Assembly (NCBI GenBank): GCA_002887195.1
Contig: PJAB01000040.1
Span: 1 to 54,261 of the forward strand
Length of the DNA: 54,261 nucleotides
Origin: Chrysochromulina parva
Taxonomy: Eukaryota > Haptophyta > Prymnesiales > Chrysochromulinaceae
Direction of reading: 5' to 3'
Shown: positions 18,739 to 28,738 of the stretch, in pieces
Numbering within the stretch: the stretch's first letter is position 1
How the letters are laid out: each line of letters opens with the position of its first letter
Position numbers and translations under genes: made by a program
The notes under the pieces: model-generated
The model's database searches: none
What the model saw: the letters and a program-made list of their open reading frames with translations, nothing else
What the model was told of the DNA's origin: nothing

Positions 18739-19815
18739 ATGGCAGTGGCGCGGGACGACCTGTTCGACCTTCCTCCTGGCGTGGATCTCACGCCGCCCGT
18801 CGTTCGCTGCTGGCCCGACATCGATACGATCATTACCGACGGCGAGCGGCGCGGCGAGCATAACATTTGCATCTTGTGGGCGCGTGGCTCGTGCCCAGCC
18901 GGCATCCAGTGTGGCGCTTGCCACAGGTTACCGTCGCACGCGGACGAGATTCGGCTCTTGCACAGCGCCGATGGCTTGACCAAGGATATTTTCGGCCGCG
19001 CTCGTGGCGAGCGCAGCGAGCGCAGCGTTGTGGACGCGTTGCAGTGCCAGACTGTGTGCGTCACAGGCCTGCCCGTGACCAGCAGCCAGCACGAGCGGCG
19101 GCAGTTGCTCGACGCGCTCGGCAGCGAGTGGGGCGCCGTCGTGCGCACGTGGGTGGATGCCGACCCCCGGGTGGGCTATGTCCGCTTCAAGTGGCGTAGC
19201 TCGGCCCAGCTCTTCGTCGAGGCCATGCACAGCAAGCCGGCGCGCCCGGACGAGCCCGACGCGCCTCTCGAGCTCGCATGGTGCTTCCACGACCCGGCGG
19301 CGATACAGGCGACGCAGGGGCGCGATCTGGCGCTTGCCGCCGCCGCCGAGGCGCGCGCGCGCCGTGAGTCCGTCTTCGACCTCTACACGCGACTCGAGGC
19401 AGAACGAAGCTGCGCACCGCCGCCTGCGGCGGGCGACACGATGTCCTCAGCGGCGCACGCGGCGCACAAACAGGGCAAGCGGCGGCGCGGAGATTATGAG
19501 CCGGCGGAGATGATGAGCCCAGTGGAGGGGCTATCAGCTGCGACAGCATGGGCAGATGCGCCCGAGGAGCGTATCTCAGACGTAACGGCCTCCTACCCAG
19601 GCGCAGATTGGGGAGACGTGGGAGATGCAGGGGGGCCAACGGCGGCTGACGAGGCTGCTGAGGAGGCAAAACAAGGCTCGGCAGGCAGCGGCGAGGCGCC
19701 GCTGCCGGACGGGTGGATCCAGGGCATCGACCCCGCGAGCGGGTACACGTACTATTACAACGGGTACACCGGCGGCAGTCAGTGGCAACGACCAGGCATC
19801 GAGTCGACGATGTGA
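18739..19815 (+). CDS. CWC2/RBM22-like pre-mRNA splicing factor with C-terminal WW domain
   Basis: The 358-residue product has a CCCH zinc finger C44-x7-C52-x5-C58-x3-H62 in the context 'NICILWARGSCPAGIQC', as in Cwc2-type splicing factors, where a Torus/zinc-finger unit binds U6 snRNA near the spliceosome's catalytic centre. An RRM follows at about 104-190 ('QTVCVTGLPVTSS', 'VGYVRFKW'), then a helical 'AAEARARRESVFDLYTRLEAER', and a disordered acidic linker. The C-terminus (about 324-353) is a WW domain: 'LPDGWIQGIDPASGYTYYYN' then 'SQWQRP', with both Trp and the Tyr block. WW domains bind Pro-rich partners such as SF1/branch-point proteins. I infer a nuclear NineTeen-related splicing protein. 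The WW fusion is unusual relative to the fungal and animal proteins I know. Confidence 0.78.
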   Translation: MAVARDDLFDLPPGVDLTPPVVRCWPDIDTIITDGERRGEHNICILWARGSCPAGIQCGACHRLPSHADEIRLLHSADGLTKDIFGRARGERSERSVVDALQCQTVCVTGLPVTSSQHERRQLLDALGSEWGAVVRTWVDADPRVGYVRFKWRSSAQLFVEAMHSKPARPDEPDAPLELAWCFHDPAAIQATQGRDLALAAAAEARARRESVFDLYTRLEAERSCAPPPAAGDTMSSAAHAAHKQGKRRRGDYEPAEMMSPVEGLSAATAWADAPEERISDVTASYPGADWGDVGDAGGPTAADEAAEEAKQGSAGSGEAPLPDGWIQGIDPASGYTYYYNGYTGGSQWQRPGIESTM

Positions 19816-20000
19816 GTCGAGTGCGGTCGGTGTGTGAAGACGGTAGTCTTTACAGCTGTATTCCCAATAACTAAACAAACTTTTAAGCAGAGAAAGGAGA
19901 GCTTACAGATAGCGGCAAAGCACTAAACTACAGCGGCAGGTAGAGTCCTCGGCGCTACAACTCCCATGACGAACTCCACGGGCGCCTGTCGCCTCTGGGA

Positions 20001-21248
20001 TCACACACCCGTGCCCTTTTGCCTTTTGGCTACCCTCGGCCGCAGGCGCTGCCGCCATGCCAGCTCGCCCTCACATGTGGGGCAGTCACACGAAAAACTG
20101 TACTCGCTTAGCGCCGCGTGCCGCCGCGTCACTGGCTGCGCCTCGTCAATGTACGAGATCGTCACTTCGTCGCCGCGCGCGATCGAGCACAGGGCTATCA
20201 GGCGTGCGCCATGCGTCTCGTCATACTGCACCTCCGCGTTCGGAGAGCAGCTGTGGTTTAGACACGAGAGGTGAGCAAAGATGGCCGCACCCTCAACATT
20301 GGGCAGCGGCGTCGGCAGAGCTCGAAGCAGCGCGTCATAAGCCTCCCCGCCCGCCCCACGACTCGCTCGGAGAACGCTCACCACTGGGTGCGCCGGATTC
20401 TCAATCACCACCTCGAGGGCGTTCTGGCGAGCGAGTCCGACAAGCCGGCCCCAGCAAGCCAGGTCGAGCCAGCTGCTCCCACTGCCCTCGGGTGACGTGG
20501 CACGGAGCGCCGGATGGTCTCCGAGCGCGGCTCGGAGGAGCTCGAGCGCACGTGCAGCCACATCGCGCATCGACGCGCGGAAGGTGATCACCTCATCGAC
20601 TCGAGTGGTGGGCGCATCGACGGAGGCAAGTGGCAGGACGATTTCATACCAAGATGGCTGGCAAAAGGGACGCCACGGCGCACGAGCCACCGAGACACAC
20701 GCAGAGCACGGGCGAGCGTCTGGGCGGTGAAACCGACTATCGCGGCAAGTGTCGCACCGAATCTGATCGTAGCGTGCGAGGATATTGGCGACGATGCGTT
20801 CAGCAAGCGCAAAAAAGTAGAAGCCCTTCTCTTGTTCGCGAATGTAGGCATCAAAGCGATGCCTTGCCGCTTTGCGTGACGCGCTGCCTCGGCAGCACAG
20901 CACTGAATGGGTTCCTCCAATGCTGTGAGCGAGCTCCTCACACGCCGCGCTGCAAAACCTCGCCTCACAGCCATTGGCTCGACACGGCACCTCTTCGCTC
21001 ATGAAGTCATCTTCGTCACTTGTAAATATGTCTGGGGGCCTCTGGAGCTGCGCTGCATGCTGGAGCTGCAAGGAGATCCGGCCAATTGGACGAAGGCAGT
21101 GCGTGCATGCGCGCACGTCCTCAGGGTTGACATGCAGCGACACGAGCGGGCCCTCTGCAAAGAGGATCGTGCCGGCGTCTGCTGCCGTGCGTGCCTGGCC
21201 GGCTCGGCCGCGTGGCGTGTCCTCGATGAAGCGAAGATGGCGACTCAT
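20001..21248 (-). CDS. SET and MYND-type (SMYD/SET5-like) protein lysine methyltransferase
   Basis: I chose the ATG at 21248 ('MSRHLRFIEDTPRGR') because the frame upstream overlaps the divergent gene's leader and has no similarity. The 415 residues include the first SET strand ('AGTILFAEGPLVSLH'), a split Cys-rich zinc-finger-like block ('CTHCLRPIG', 'CRANGCEARFCSAACEELAHS') inserted as in SMYD proteins, and the SET core 'LSCLNHSCSPNAEVQYD' (N-H-S-C-x-P-N, SAM site), 'ARGDEVTISYID' (catalytic region) and a post-SET Cys cluster 'FSCDCPTCEG'. This is the expected order for SMYD/SET5 enzymes, which methylate histones or other proteins. The target cannot be inferred. Confidence 0.82.
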   Translation of the reverse strand: MSRHLRFIEDTPRGRAGQARTAADAGTILFAEGPLVSLHVNPEDVRACTHCLRPIGRISLQLQHAAQLQRPPDIFTSDEDDFMSEEVPCRANGCEARFCSAACEELAHSIGGTHSVLCCRGSASRKAARHRFDAYIREQEKGFYFFALAERIVANILARYDQIRCDTCRDSRFHRPDARPCSACVSVARAPWRPFCQPSWYEIVLPLASVDAPTTRVDEVITFRASMRDVAARALELLRAALGDHPALRATSPEGSGSSWLDLACWGRLVGLARQNALEVVIENPAHPVVSVLRASRGAGGEAYDALLRALPTPLPNVEGAAIFAHLSCLNHSCSPNAEVQYDETHGARLIALCSIARGDEVTISYIDEAQPVTRRHAALSEYSFSCDCPTCEGELAWRQRLRPRVAKRQKGTGV

Positions 21249-21455
21249 GGGTTTGCTGAAGAGACGAAGCGAGGTCAGAAGCCGTGCGCCGGTCGACGAC
21301 GCCGTGTTTGGGCACGTTCGGAAAGCGCGATGCGTCTGTACTGCCCCCCTTGTTCCACGTGTTCCACCGTGCTCCACGGAACATGACGGAACCAGTATGG
21401 AAGTTGAGCCGTTACGTTGGGGCGCGGAGGTGCCCGCGACGGCGGAGCGACTTTT
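21249..21455. promoter_or_regulatory. Shared upstream region of the SET-protein and aldo-keto reductase genes
   Basis: 207 bp separate two divergent start codons. It includes a GTTCCACGTGTTCCACCGTGCTCCACGGAAC-like cluster (three TTCCAC/CTCCAC words near 21354-21380). A promoter role is inferred only from position. Confidence 0.35.
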
Positions 21456-22487
21456 ATGCGATTGGCGTCGGCGCTCCGAGTCGGTACCCTTTCTCTTCTC
21501 AGCAGCACACCGCACCTCGTGCGCTCTTCGATGGCTACCGCTACGTGTGCCACCGACACGATCACCCTCCACGACGGCAGACTGCACCCGGCTATTGGCT
21601 ACGGCACATACAAGGTCGGCGTCGTGCCGACGAGCGCCAGCTCGGCTGTCGCCTCCGGATCGACGGCGACCGATGCCGTCGACCCGGCCGAGTGCGTGGC
21701 GACCGCGCTCAAGCTTGGCTACCGCTTTCTCGACTGTGCCGAATTCTACGCCAACGAGAAGGCCGTCGGCGAGGGCATCGCCAAGAGTGGCGTGCCGCGG
21801 GACCAACTCTTCCTTGCGTCAAAGGTGTGGACGACGACGATCCACAAGGGGCCGGAGGCGGTGCAAACGCAGCTCGAGAAGACGCTCGCCGACCTGGGCA
21901 CCGACTACATCGACCTGTACGCCATCCATTGGCCGGTGCCCGGCAAGCACGTCGAGGCGTACAAGCAGCTCGAGAAAGCGCAGGCAGCGGGCCAGATTCG
22001 ATCTCTGGGCATCTCGAACTATGCGGTTGAGGACTATCAGGAGCTGTTTGCGAACGGCGCGACCGTCAAGCCCGTCATCAATCAGATCGAGATCAATCCC
22101 TTCCTCTACCGCAAAAACACGATCGACTTCTTCACGGCTGAAGGTGTGAAGATGCAGAGCTACCGGACTCTGAGGGACGGCAAAGCCTTCGAAGACCCAA
22201 CAGTAGTGGCGCTCGCGTCCAAGTACGCGAAGACGGCGGCGCAGATCCTGATGCGCTGGTGCGTGCAACACAGCTTTATCGCCATTCCCAAGTCCACCAA
22301 GGAGGCGCGAATGCTCGAGAATCTCGCCGTCTTCGACTTCGAGCTCGACGCGCCAGATATGGCGACACTCGACGGCCTCACGACCCCCGAGGCGATCGCT
22401 AAGTTTGCGGAGCTGTACCGCAAGTGTGTCGTGCGCGACACGCCGCTCTCGATCGACCTCGCCAAGACGAACATCACGGAGGGCTGA
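21456..22487 (+). CDS. Aldo-keto reductase, probably organelle-targeted
   Basis: The 343-residue product carries the AKR tetrad in order: D93 and Y98 in 'FLDCAEFYANEKAVGEG', K123 in 'LFLASKVWTT' and H158 in 'DLYAIHWPVPG'. The NADPH-binding end is seen in 'FIAIPKSTKEARMLENL'. These enzymes reduce aldehydes and ketones with NADPH. The first 25 residues ('MRLASALRVGTLSLLSSTPH') are basic and Ser/Leu-rich without acids, like a mitochondrial or plastid presequence; a second ATG at 21531 would give the enzyme without it, so two localisations are possible. A single exon of usual family length. Confidence 0.88.
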   Translation: MRLASALRVGTLSLLSSTPHLVRSSMATATCATDTITLHDGRLHPAIGYGTYKVGVVPTSASSAVASGSTATDAVDPAECVATALKLGYRFLDCAEFYANEKAVGEGIAKSGVPRDQLFLASKVWTTTIHKGPEAVQTQLEKTLADLGTDYIDLYAIHWPVPGKHVEAYKQLEKAQAAGQIRSLGISNYAVEDYQELFANGATVKPVINQIEINPFLYRKNTIDFFTAEGVKMQSYRTLRDGKAFEDPTVVALASKYAKTAAQILMRWCVQHSFIAIPKSTKEARMLENLAVFDFELDAPDMATLDGLTTPEAIAKFAELYRKCVVRDTPLSIDLAKTNITEG

Positions 22488-22915
22488 GCGGTGAGCCCGC
22501 GTCGATCCGATCGTGTGCGACGTGCGACCGCGCGAGCTGTGAGCCCTGAGCCGTGAGCCGAGGCCCCATGCGGCCGGAGCCGACGCGGACGCGAGCGAGT
22601 CACATATTTGTGTCTAACTTGCTTCTCTCGACCGTGCAATGAAAATAAGCACGCCTCGCCCACGCTGCATTCCACGACGCCGCCCCCCGCGCCCCCGCCC
22701 GCACCCGAAAACTGAAAGTGGTGCAAAAGCGCGCCCTCAGGCGCCCCGCCCCCACGGCCCGCCACCCCAGCCCGCCCGCGCACCATTGCCGCACCAACTC
22801 GAAAAGTGTCTTAAGGGTTGCCGTGATGGCCAAGTCGAGAGTCTTCTGCCTTCAGGAGAGCAACGAGCACTGAATCCGAGCGCGGCGCTCAGCATATCGC
22901 GGCGCTCGGGAGGGC
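22488..22915. other. Intergenic between convergent genes
   Basis: GC-rich, with short GTGAGCCCTGAGCCGTGAGCC repeats near 22490-22560 and a C-rich stretch near 22680-22760. No gene is seen. Confidence 0.4.
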
Positions 22916-25013
22916 TCACTCGTCCGCCGTGTTCAGCCCTTGTTCGTGTCCGGAAGGCGGTTCCTCGTACTCGATGGCCTCCTCGTTCTCGGCCTCGCGC
23001 GCGCCGAAGTAGAAGCCGAAGTGAGAAGCGGCACGCACACGCGCGGCGGTCTCATCGCTGCTGCTGCTGCCCACGACGGCGGCGGCGGCGGCGGTGGCGA
23101 CGACGGTGGCCCCCGCTGCGGGGTCCGTGAAACTGTGCCGTGCGCTGCTGCTCCGTCTGTCCGGACTGGCTTCCGCAATCGTGTGAAGTTGCCCCTCGAC
23201 GTCGGCCTGGAGGCCTTCGCATGATTGAGAAGGTGATTGAGAAGGTATCCGCCGAGCTGGCGGCTGCGAGCGTCTGCGGTCTTCGTCATCATCCTCTTCG
23301 CCTGAGGAGGGCTGGAACAGCGGGGTACCCGAGCCGGTACGCCGATGGCCCTTCTTCGCAGGGCCCGTACGCTTATGCCGAGGCTTGTCGGGCGGCGCTG
23401 GAGGCTCGACAGTGATTCGGACCTCTGAGGTCGTTGCGCCCTCGGCGGAGGAAGCAACGACCGTTGGGGGCGTCCTCTCCGGCACCAGCGGCATCGCGCT
23501 CCCAGCGGTGGTAGCGGCGGCGGAGGCGGCGGCGGCGGCGGCAGCCTTGTTCTCGCTGCCGCCTCGCTCGGTCGGAACGAAACCCTGTGAGTCGACGCGG
23601 CCCGTGAGGATGCGGAATAGGGAGGTGCCCACGATCAGCGCATTCCACAGCAGATAGAGGGAGCTCCCTAGCTGGAAGGCGACAATGTACGGGATATCGG
23701 CGCGCTTGGCCATGAGGCTCGCATTGGCAAAGATGAAGAGGGTGATCACGCCGTAGGTGCCGATGGAATAGTTCATCATGATCTGGTTGTACGGCCCGAG
23801 CGTTTCGGACTGTGTGCTCAAGATGAGCGAGAAGAGCGGCGTGACGAAGGCGTTGATCGCCGCAGTGACGAGCATGAGCCAACGCCACGGCAGCCAATAA
23901 TACAGTGACGCCTTCTTGCGGCACGAGAGCGACGACTTGCGGATGTCGCGAAAGTGCTGCATCGTCACCTGATCCCACCCAATCTCCCAGCGTAGCCGCT
24001 GCCGCCAGAGGGCCTTGAACGACTTGGGCGGCAGCTCGCCAGAGCGGCTCTCGGGGCAAAAGCGGATCTTGATATCGCCGAGGAGCACACGCACTGACAG
24101 CTCGATATCCTCCGTCTGCACGTCGTGACGAAACATGTACTTGCGCAGCGTCTCCGTCTTCCACAGCGCATTGGAGCCGCCGAAGACGCCCATGCGCGTG
24201 AGGAACTGCGCGGGGCATGGCGACGAGCCGCTCAGGGAGGCGCTCGGGGGGAAGGGTGCCATCAGAGGCCATCAAGGCCATCAGAGGCCATCGGAGGCCG
24301 TCAGTGGCGCCTTCAGAAGGCGCGTCCGGGAGGCGCGGGCTCACCTGTACTGCCGGGAAGAAGCAAAAGAAGATGACGAAGAATTCGGCGTCGAGGATCT
24401 TGGCGAGGAGGGTGGGCTTATAGCGCAGGTACGTTGAGCCCTGCACGCAATGGCAATCCTTCCGCCGCATCATCTCCGCCGCGAACATCAGGCTCGGCGG
24501 GTCGGGGTGGTGGTCGGCGTCGTAGATGACCAGAGTCTCCGTTGTGATGAGCGGCAGGCATGCGTTCAGGTTCTCGGCCTTGCTATGCGAGCCTTCGACC
24601 TTCAAGACCCGGAGCGTGCGCCCGTTTGGCCAACGCGTCGCCTCGAGGGCTGGCAGCAGCTCCTGCTCTGCGGCCAGCGGCTTCGGCGTGTTGTAGCACA
24701 GGATAAGCAAAAAGGGCTCCGGGTACTCGAGGTTCTCCATGATGTGCGTCACCGTGCCCTTGAGGATGTGCTGCTCGTTGGGCAGGTAGCATGGAACCAG
24801 CACAGTCACCGATCCGTGGGCAACTTTCACGACGGCAGGCTGTTCCTTGCCGAGATTGGCGACCATGCGCCGGTGCCTGCATCGTTGATAGAAGGCCCCC
24901 GTGAGCGAGATGATGACGAGCGTGACCACGGCGTTGCACAGCACTAGGATGCCGAGGTAGACCCACGCGCCTGGCGAGTCGCCAAAGGCCGATGGATCGG
25001 CCGATGTCGGCAT
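22916..25013 (-). CDS. Processive family 2 glycosyltransferase (cellulose/hyaluronan/mannan synthase-like), two exons
   Basis: Exons 25013-24345 and 24205-22916 join in phase 0 to give 652 residues. The protein has an N-terminal membrane helix (about 18-40), then a GT2 domain: 'VTVLVPCYLPNE', D165-x-D167 in 'LVIYDADHHPDP', T254-E-D256 in 'VQTEDIELSVRV' and Q292-R-x-R-W296 in 'RQRLRWEIGW'. These four motifs define processive beta-glycan synthases. Four to five C-terminal helices ('LPWRWLMLVTAAINAFVTPL') form the export channel. A 240-residue disordered Ala/Ser/Pro tail follows. It would build a beta-linked polysaccharide at the plasma or Golgi membrane; the sugar is unknown. The 139-bp intron (24206-24344) carries sense TGATGGCCTC repeats like those of other genes here. 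Confidence 0.85.
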
Positions 25014-25297
25014 ATCGGAACTACTCGGCCTCCTTTTCGGCCGTTCACGAGCAGCCCCTCTTTTCTCATTGTGAATGGGGGCTCCCACGCCGGCGCCGGG
25101 CCGACTCCCCGGTGGGGAAAACGGGGAGGAGTGGTTCACGAGGTATGCGTGCACTTCGTTCGTTCGTTCGTTTCAGGGGAGGTATGCGTGCTCTGTGGAA
25201 GCGGCTGTGCGGCGGTTATGTCAAGTCAAGTCTACACATATGCGGTTACGAGGCGCGTGCGATTTCCAAGAATTTGTTGTGCAACTGTGAACTTCAC
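25014..25297. promoter_or_regulatory. Shared upstream region of the GT2 and SGNH-like genes
   Basis: 284 bp between the two chosen start codons. It contains a CGTTCGTTCGTTCG run near 25157. An open plus-strand frame crosses it, so the SGNH-like protein could start earlier; the position of the GT2 start argues against that. Confidence 0.35.
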
Positions 25298-27313
25298 ATG
25301 GCGGCAGCGCTCCAGCTCGCTAACCCTATCACGTGGGTCCGATCCAAGTCAACGAGCCCAAACCCGCTGGACACGCCGTCATGGCGGGTCAACATGACAC
25401 AGGGCTCCTCGTCGTGTGACGAGTTGCGCAAGTGGTGCGGACCGTGCTGCCTGCAGAAGGCCGCGCACGCGGGCCGCGGCGTGGCCGCTCTGCGCCGAAG
25501 GCTGGCGCAGCCGCAAGCGACGCTGCACGTCTCGGTGGTGGGCAACTCGGTCGCGCGCTTCAACAACTTTGGCGTCGCGCGCGGATTCGTGCACGAGCTG
25601 CGGCGCCGCTTCCCGGCCACCAAGGTCACCATCGAGTACGCGCACGTCGCAGGCGGCTTCGAGCCCGACCACCTGTACTACTGCGGGCTGAGTTCGCGCA
25701 GCCTGCTGCGGGCCGATCTGGTGCTGATCCACTACCACGCGCCCCGCGGCGGACTCGTCTACGAAAAGGTCCTCCGCCGCCTGCTCGCGCTCCCGCGCAG
25801 ACCGGTGGTGGCGTACGTGGCGCACTGCACGATGAGTGACTTCTCGTACCACCGCGACTGGGTTGTCGCGCGCGACCGCGGCCCGTGGGGCTGGCGCATG
25901 GGCGACGAGGCGCAGGGCTACTTTGAGCAGCTCCGCGCCGTCGAGCACCGCCTCGTCAGCACCCACTACGGTCTACCCTTCGCCTCGACGTGCGCCGCGT
26001 TCCATAGTATGCTCGGAGCGGTGGACCAGAGCGATCGTCTGGTGGACACGTCCTTCGAGCCGACGGTGCATGGCTGGCTGACGCGCATGGGGCGGCGCTA
26101 CCTGCCCGAGAGCCTCGCTCGCTCACTCGACCCTACGAGACGCACCGACGTTCTCGGCACCTGGGGCATCGGGGACCCTTCACAGCTCGCTACTTCACAG
26201 CTAGCTACTTCACAGCTCGCGACGGCGCGTCCATGGGCTGGTGCTGGCGGCGTGCCGAGCTGCCAGGACGGCGCCCAGCTGGCGCACGTGACCGATCTGC
26301 AGCGCCCATTCTTCCCACAGGGGGACCATCTGCACCTCGGGCCGAAGGGCTCCGCACTCCAAGCCTGCCTCTTGACCCACGCGCTGCTCGACGCACCACT
26401 GACCACCTACGAGGCAGCCGCCGCCGCTCAAGCCGCCGCCGATCCAGCGCGAAGCACGCAAGGGCGGACGCTGCCCGAGCCGTCGCCCGAGCCGCTGCCC
26501 GAGCCGCTGCTTGGTCCGGCGGAGGCGAATCTCTTTTGCGGCACGGGCGCTGGGCGCGGCGGCTTCTGCACGGATACGTCGAGTGATGAGCCGACCTTTT
26601 GCTTGAGCGCGGTGCCGTCGGCGGCGGAGGCGCTGAGTGGTGGTGATGGCGAGGGCGCAGGCGAGGGCGCAGGCAAGGGTCCTGGTGCTGTGGGGAAGTT
26701 GCCGAGCTGGGTGCGGCGTGCAGATGGGTGGAGCTGGGTACGACGTGGCGGCGCCAACGGCTCGAAAGCGTTCATGCACACGACGACGCCGGGCGCTCGG
26801 ATGCACGTGCGCACGCCGCGGCCCGCCCGCGCCTTCCTCCTCCAAGTGTACCAGCACCATGAGCGCCCACTCGGACGATTGCGGGTGGAGGTGCCTGGGA
26901 TGCGTGAGCTTGGGCGGCACGCGGGAGGCGCCGTGGCGGGCGGCGCCGTGGCGGGCGGGCAGCTGCTCGACCCGTGCTGTGCGCACCCGGGCTGCCCTGG
27001 CAAGCCGATTGGCAAGGGCGGCTACACGATGATGCGCGTGCCTGCGAGCGGCTTCCTTCCGCGGCCGACGACGGACCTCACCCTGACTGGCCTAGCATCC
27101 GAGGGCTCCTCGGAGTGCGCACGCTTGGGTGCGGAGCTCTCGATGGCGGGCATGGTGGGGCTAGCGGCGCCAGGCGATCCGCCCAACACGCTGGGCGAGC
27201 CGGCGGGCGACAAGGGCGCGTCGGGCGTCCTCAAGCGCGTGCGTGCGCGCAATGGCGGCGCCCGCAGGCGGAGCGGGCGCTCCGCCTCACACACGCATAC
27301 TGCTGATTTGTAG
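25298..27313 (+). CDS. SGNH-hydrolase-like secreted or lumenal protein
   Basis: The frame gives 671 residues from the chosen ATG ('MAAALQLANPITW'). Block I of SGNH/GDSL enzymes is seen as 'VSVVGNSVARFNN' (nucleophile Ser84 in G-N-S). A D-x-x-H pair near the domain's end, D343-x-x-H346 in 'QGDHLHLGPKGSALQ', fits the catalytic Asp-His of block V. Between them 'ADLVLIHYHAPRGG' could be block III with H in place of the usual GxN. Such enzymes remove or add acyl groups on sugars or lipids. A second region (about 480-640) is rich in Gly/Arg with a Cys pair cluster ('DPCCAHPGCPGKP') and may be a sugar-binding module. S-Q-L-A-T is repeated three times near 26179-26222. The start is uncertain because the frame is open further upstream. 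Confidence 0.6.
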   Translation: MAAALQLANPITWVRSKSTSPNPLDTPSWRVNMTQGSSSCDELRKWCGPCCLQKAAHAGRGVAALRRRLAQPQATLHVSVVGNSVARFNNFGVARGFVHELRRRFPATKVTIEYAHVAGGFEPDHLYYCGLSSRSLLRADLVLIHYHAPRGGLVYEKVLRRLLALPRRPVVAYVAHCTMSDFSYHRDWVVARDRGPWGWRMGDEAQGYFEQLRAVEHRLVSTHYGLPFASTCAAFHSMLGAVDQSDRLVDTSFEPTVHGWLTRMGRRYLPESLARSLDPTRRTDVLGTWGIGDPSQLATSQLATSQLATARPWAGAGGVPSCQDGAQLAHVTDLQRPFFPQGDHLHLGPKGSALQACLLTHALLDAPLTTYEAAAAAQAAADPARSTQGRTLPEPSPEPLPEPLLGPAEANLFCGTGAGRGGFCTDTSSDEPTFCLSAVPSAAEALSGGDGEGAGEGAGKGPGAVGKLPSWVRRADGWSWVRRGGANGSKAFMHTTTPGARMHVRTPRPARAFLLQVYQHHERPLGRLRVEVPGMRELGRHAGGAVAGGAVAGGQLLDPCCAHPGCPGKPIGKGGYTMMRVPASGFLPRPTTDLTLTGLASEGSSECARLGAELSMAGMVGLAAPGDPPNTLGEPAGDKGASGVLKRVRARNGGARRRSGRSASHTHTADL

Positions 27314-27457
27314 CTGATTTGAGCCGAAGATTTCTTGGATAGCCCGCCTAAGGCTGTCTCGCTTGGAGCGATAACGAAAAGGTGAGCCACCACAACACCG
27401 TCGTGTTCACGCTGGCGCGGAAATTCTAGTGAACGTGCGACGTGGAAGGAGAGAAGA

Positions 27458-28449
27458 ATGGTTAGAGCCTGCTCCACGTCGCCCACGCGTCGACAGCTGC
27501 GCTCCCCAAACCAGCGCGCTGAAATTTACTCATCTGCCTGTGCACCTTGTGCTGCAGGTGAAGCCACGTGCAGAGCCGACGACGCTGTACGCCAAGGGCA
27601 AGATCCTCGGCTACAAGCGGTATGCGACACAAGCCGCTCTCGCAAAGCGATTGCCTGAGATCGGCCATGGCCTGCGCGGGCCTGGCGGCGGCGCGCGCTG
27701 CGAGGTCGCGGCAACATCTTTTCTGAGCAGCCTGCTGCCGCCGCTCGCAGGAGCAAGGCCAACCAGTACGAGAACACGTCGCTCATCAAGATCGAGCACG
27801 TCAACGCGAAGGCGGACACTGACTTCTACTTGGGCAAGCGGTGCGACCGCCTCGCCCGATGCTCGCGCAGCCTGCTCGCGGGCGCGTGCCATGGTCGCCA
27901 GCGTAGTGCGACGATGCGGCACCAGCGGCGACGATGGGACGGCAGCGGCGGAGAGGGCCAGCGACAGCATGCGATGCGAAACTCAGCGCCATTGGTTGCG
28001 CAACGCAGCCGTCGGCGGCATCACCTCGATGCGGCTGGCGGCTACGGCGTGGCTGTGCGGTACTGCCACAGCGGCGTTACTGCTGTGACGGCGGCAGCGG
28101 GGCAGCAGCAGCCACAGAAGCAGCCACCGCAGGAGCCGCATCTACAGCGAGGGCCGCTGCTCAGCCAGCGTGCTCGCACCGTCCGCACTCGACGCCGTCC
28201 GCCCCCCTGCGATCCAAGCCCTGTCCGGTTCCACTCGCTGACCGCGTCTGATCCCGTCTCGCTCGCAGCGTCGCCTATATCTACAAGGCGAAGACGGAGA
28301 TCAACGGCACCAAGTTCCGCGCTATCTGGGGCAAGGTATGCCGGGCGCACGGCAACAACGGCGTGGTGCGTTGCAAGTTCCGCAAGAACCTACCGCCCAC
28401 CTCGATCGCCGGCAACTGCCGCGTCATGCTCTACCCGTCGCGCATCTAA
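27458..28449 (+). CDS. RPL35A: 60S ribosomal protein eL33 (L35Ae), four exons
   Basis: Exons 27458-27460, 27558-27619, 27751-27840 and 28269-28449 join to a 111-residue protein. The first exon contributes only the ATG, followed at once by GTTAGAG...CTGCAG. The product begins '[15 protein letters not shown]' and contains 'ILGYKR', '[15 protein letters not shown]', '[13 protein letters not shown]', '[15 protein letters not shown]' and ends 'VMLYPSRI', all typical of eL33 from plants and animals. Full length and motif order agree with the family. Introns are 97, 131 and 428 bp and lack CTGATG arrays. The frames that run through introns 2 and 3 are not coding. The largest intron (27841-28268) holds no snoRNA that I can recognise. 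Confidence 0.95.
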
Positions 28450-28738
28450 GCGGCGCGCCGAACTATAGACAATCCGAGGTCCCTACACCTCGAGTGTTGA
28501 GTGTTAACATCGGAGGTATTTTGCATGAACCTCTGTGATTTAGAGCGTCACAGGAACAACGTCGTCGGTCCCGTCCGGCACACAGCTATCAGCTGATGAG
28601 GCGTGCTCCCAAAGTGGGTGGGGCTGGGCTGCTAATTGCAAAACTAGGGGGTCGGCATGCAATGCACCCTAACTTTTCAAGCATTTTCAAGGCACGTCTT
28701 TCAACTTCTCAACCAGGACATCCTTCTTGAAGCAATCC

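Noticed and set aside
21249..21806. Longer N-terminus for the SET/MYND protein
   Set aside because: The extension overlaps the coding start of the divergent aldo-keto reductase, shows no domain and is basic low-complexity sequence.
27841..28268. Intronic C/D snoRNA in the eL33 gene
   Set aside because: Ribosomal protein introns often host snoRNAs, but I could not find paired C (RUGAUGA) and D (CUGA) boxes with a closing stem.
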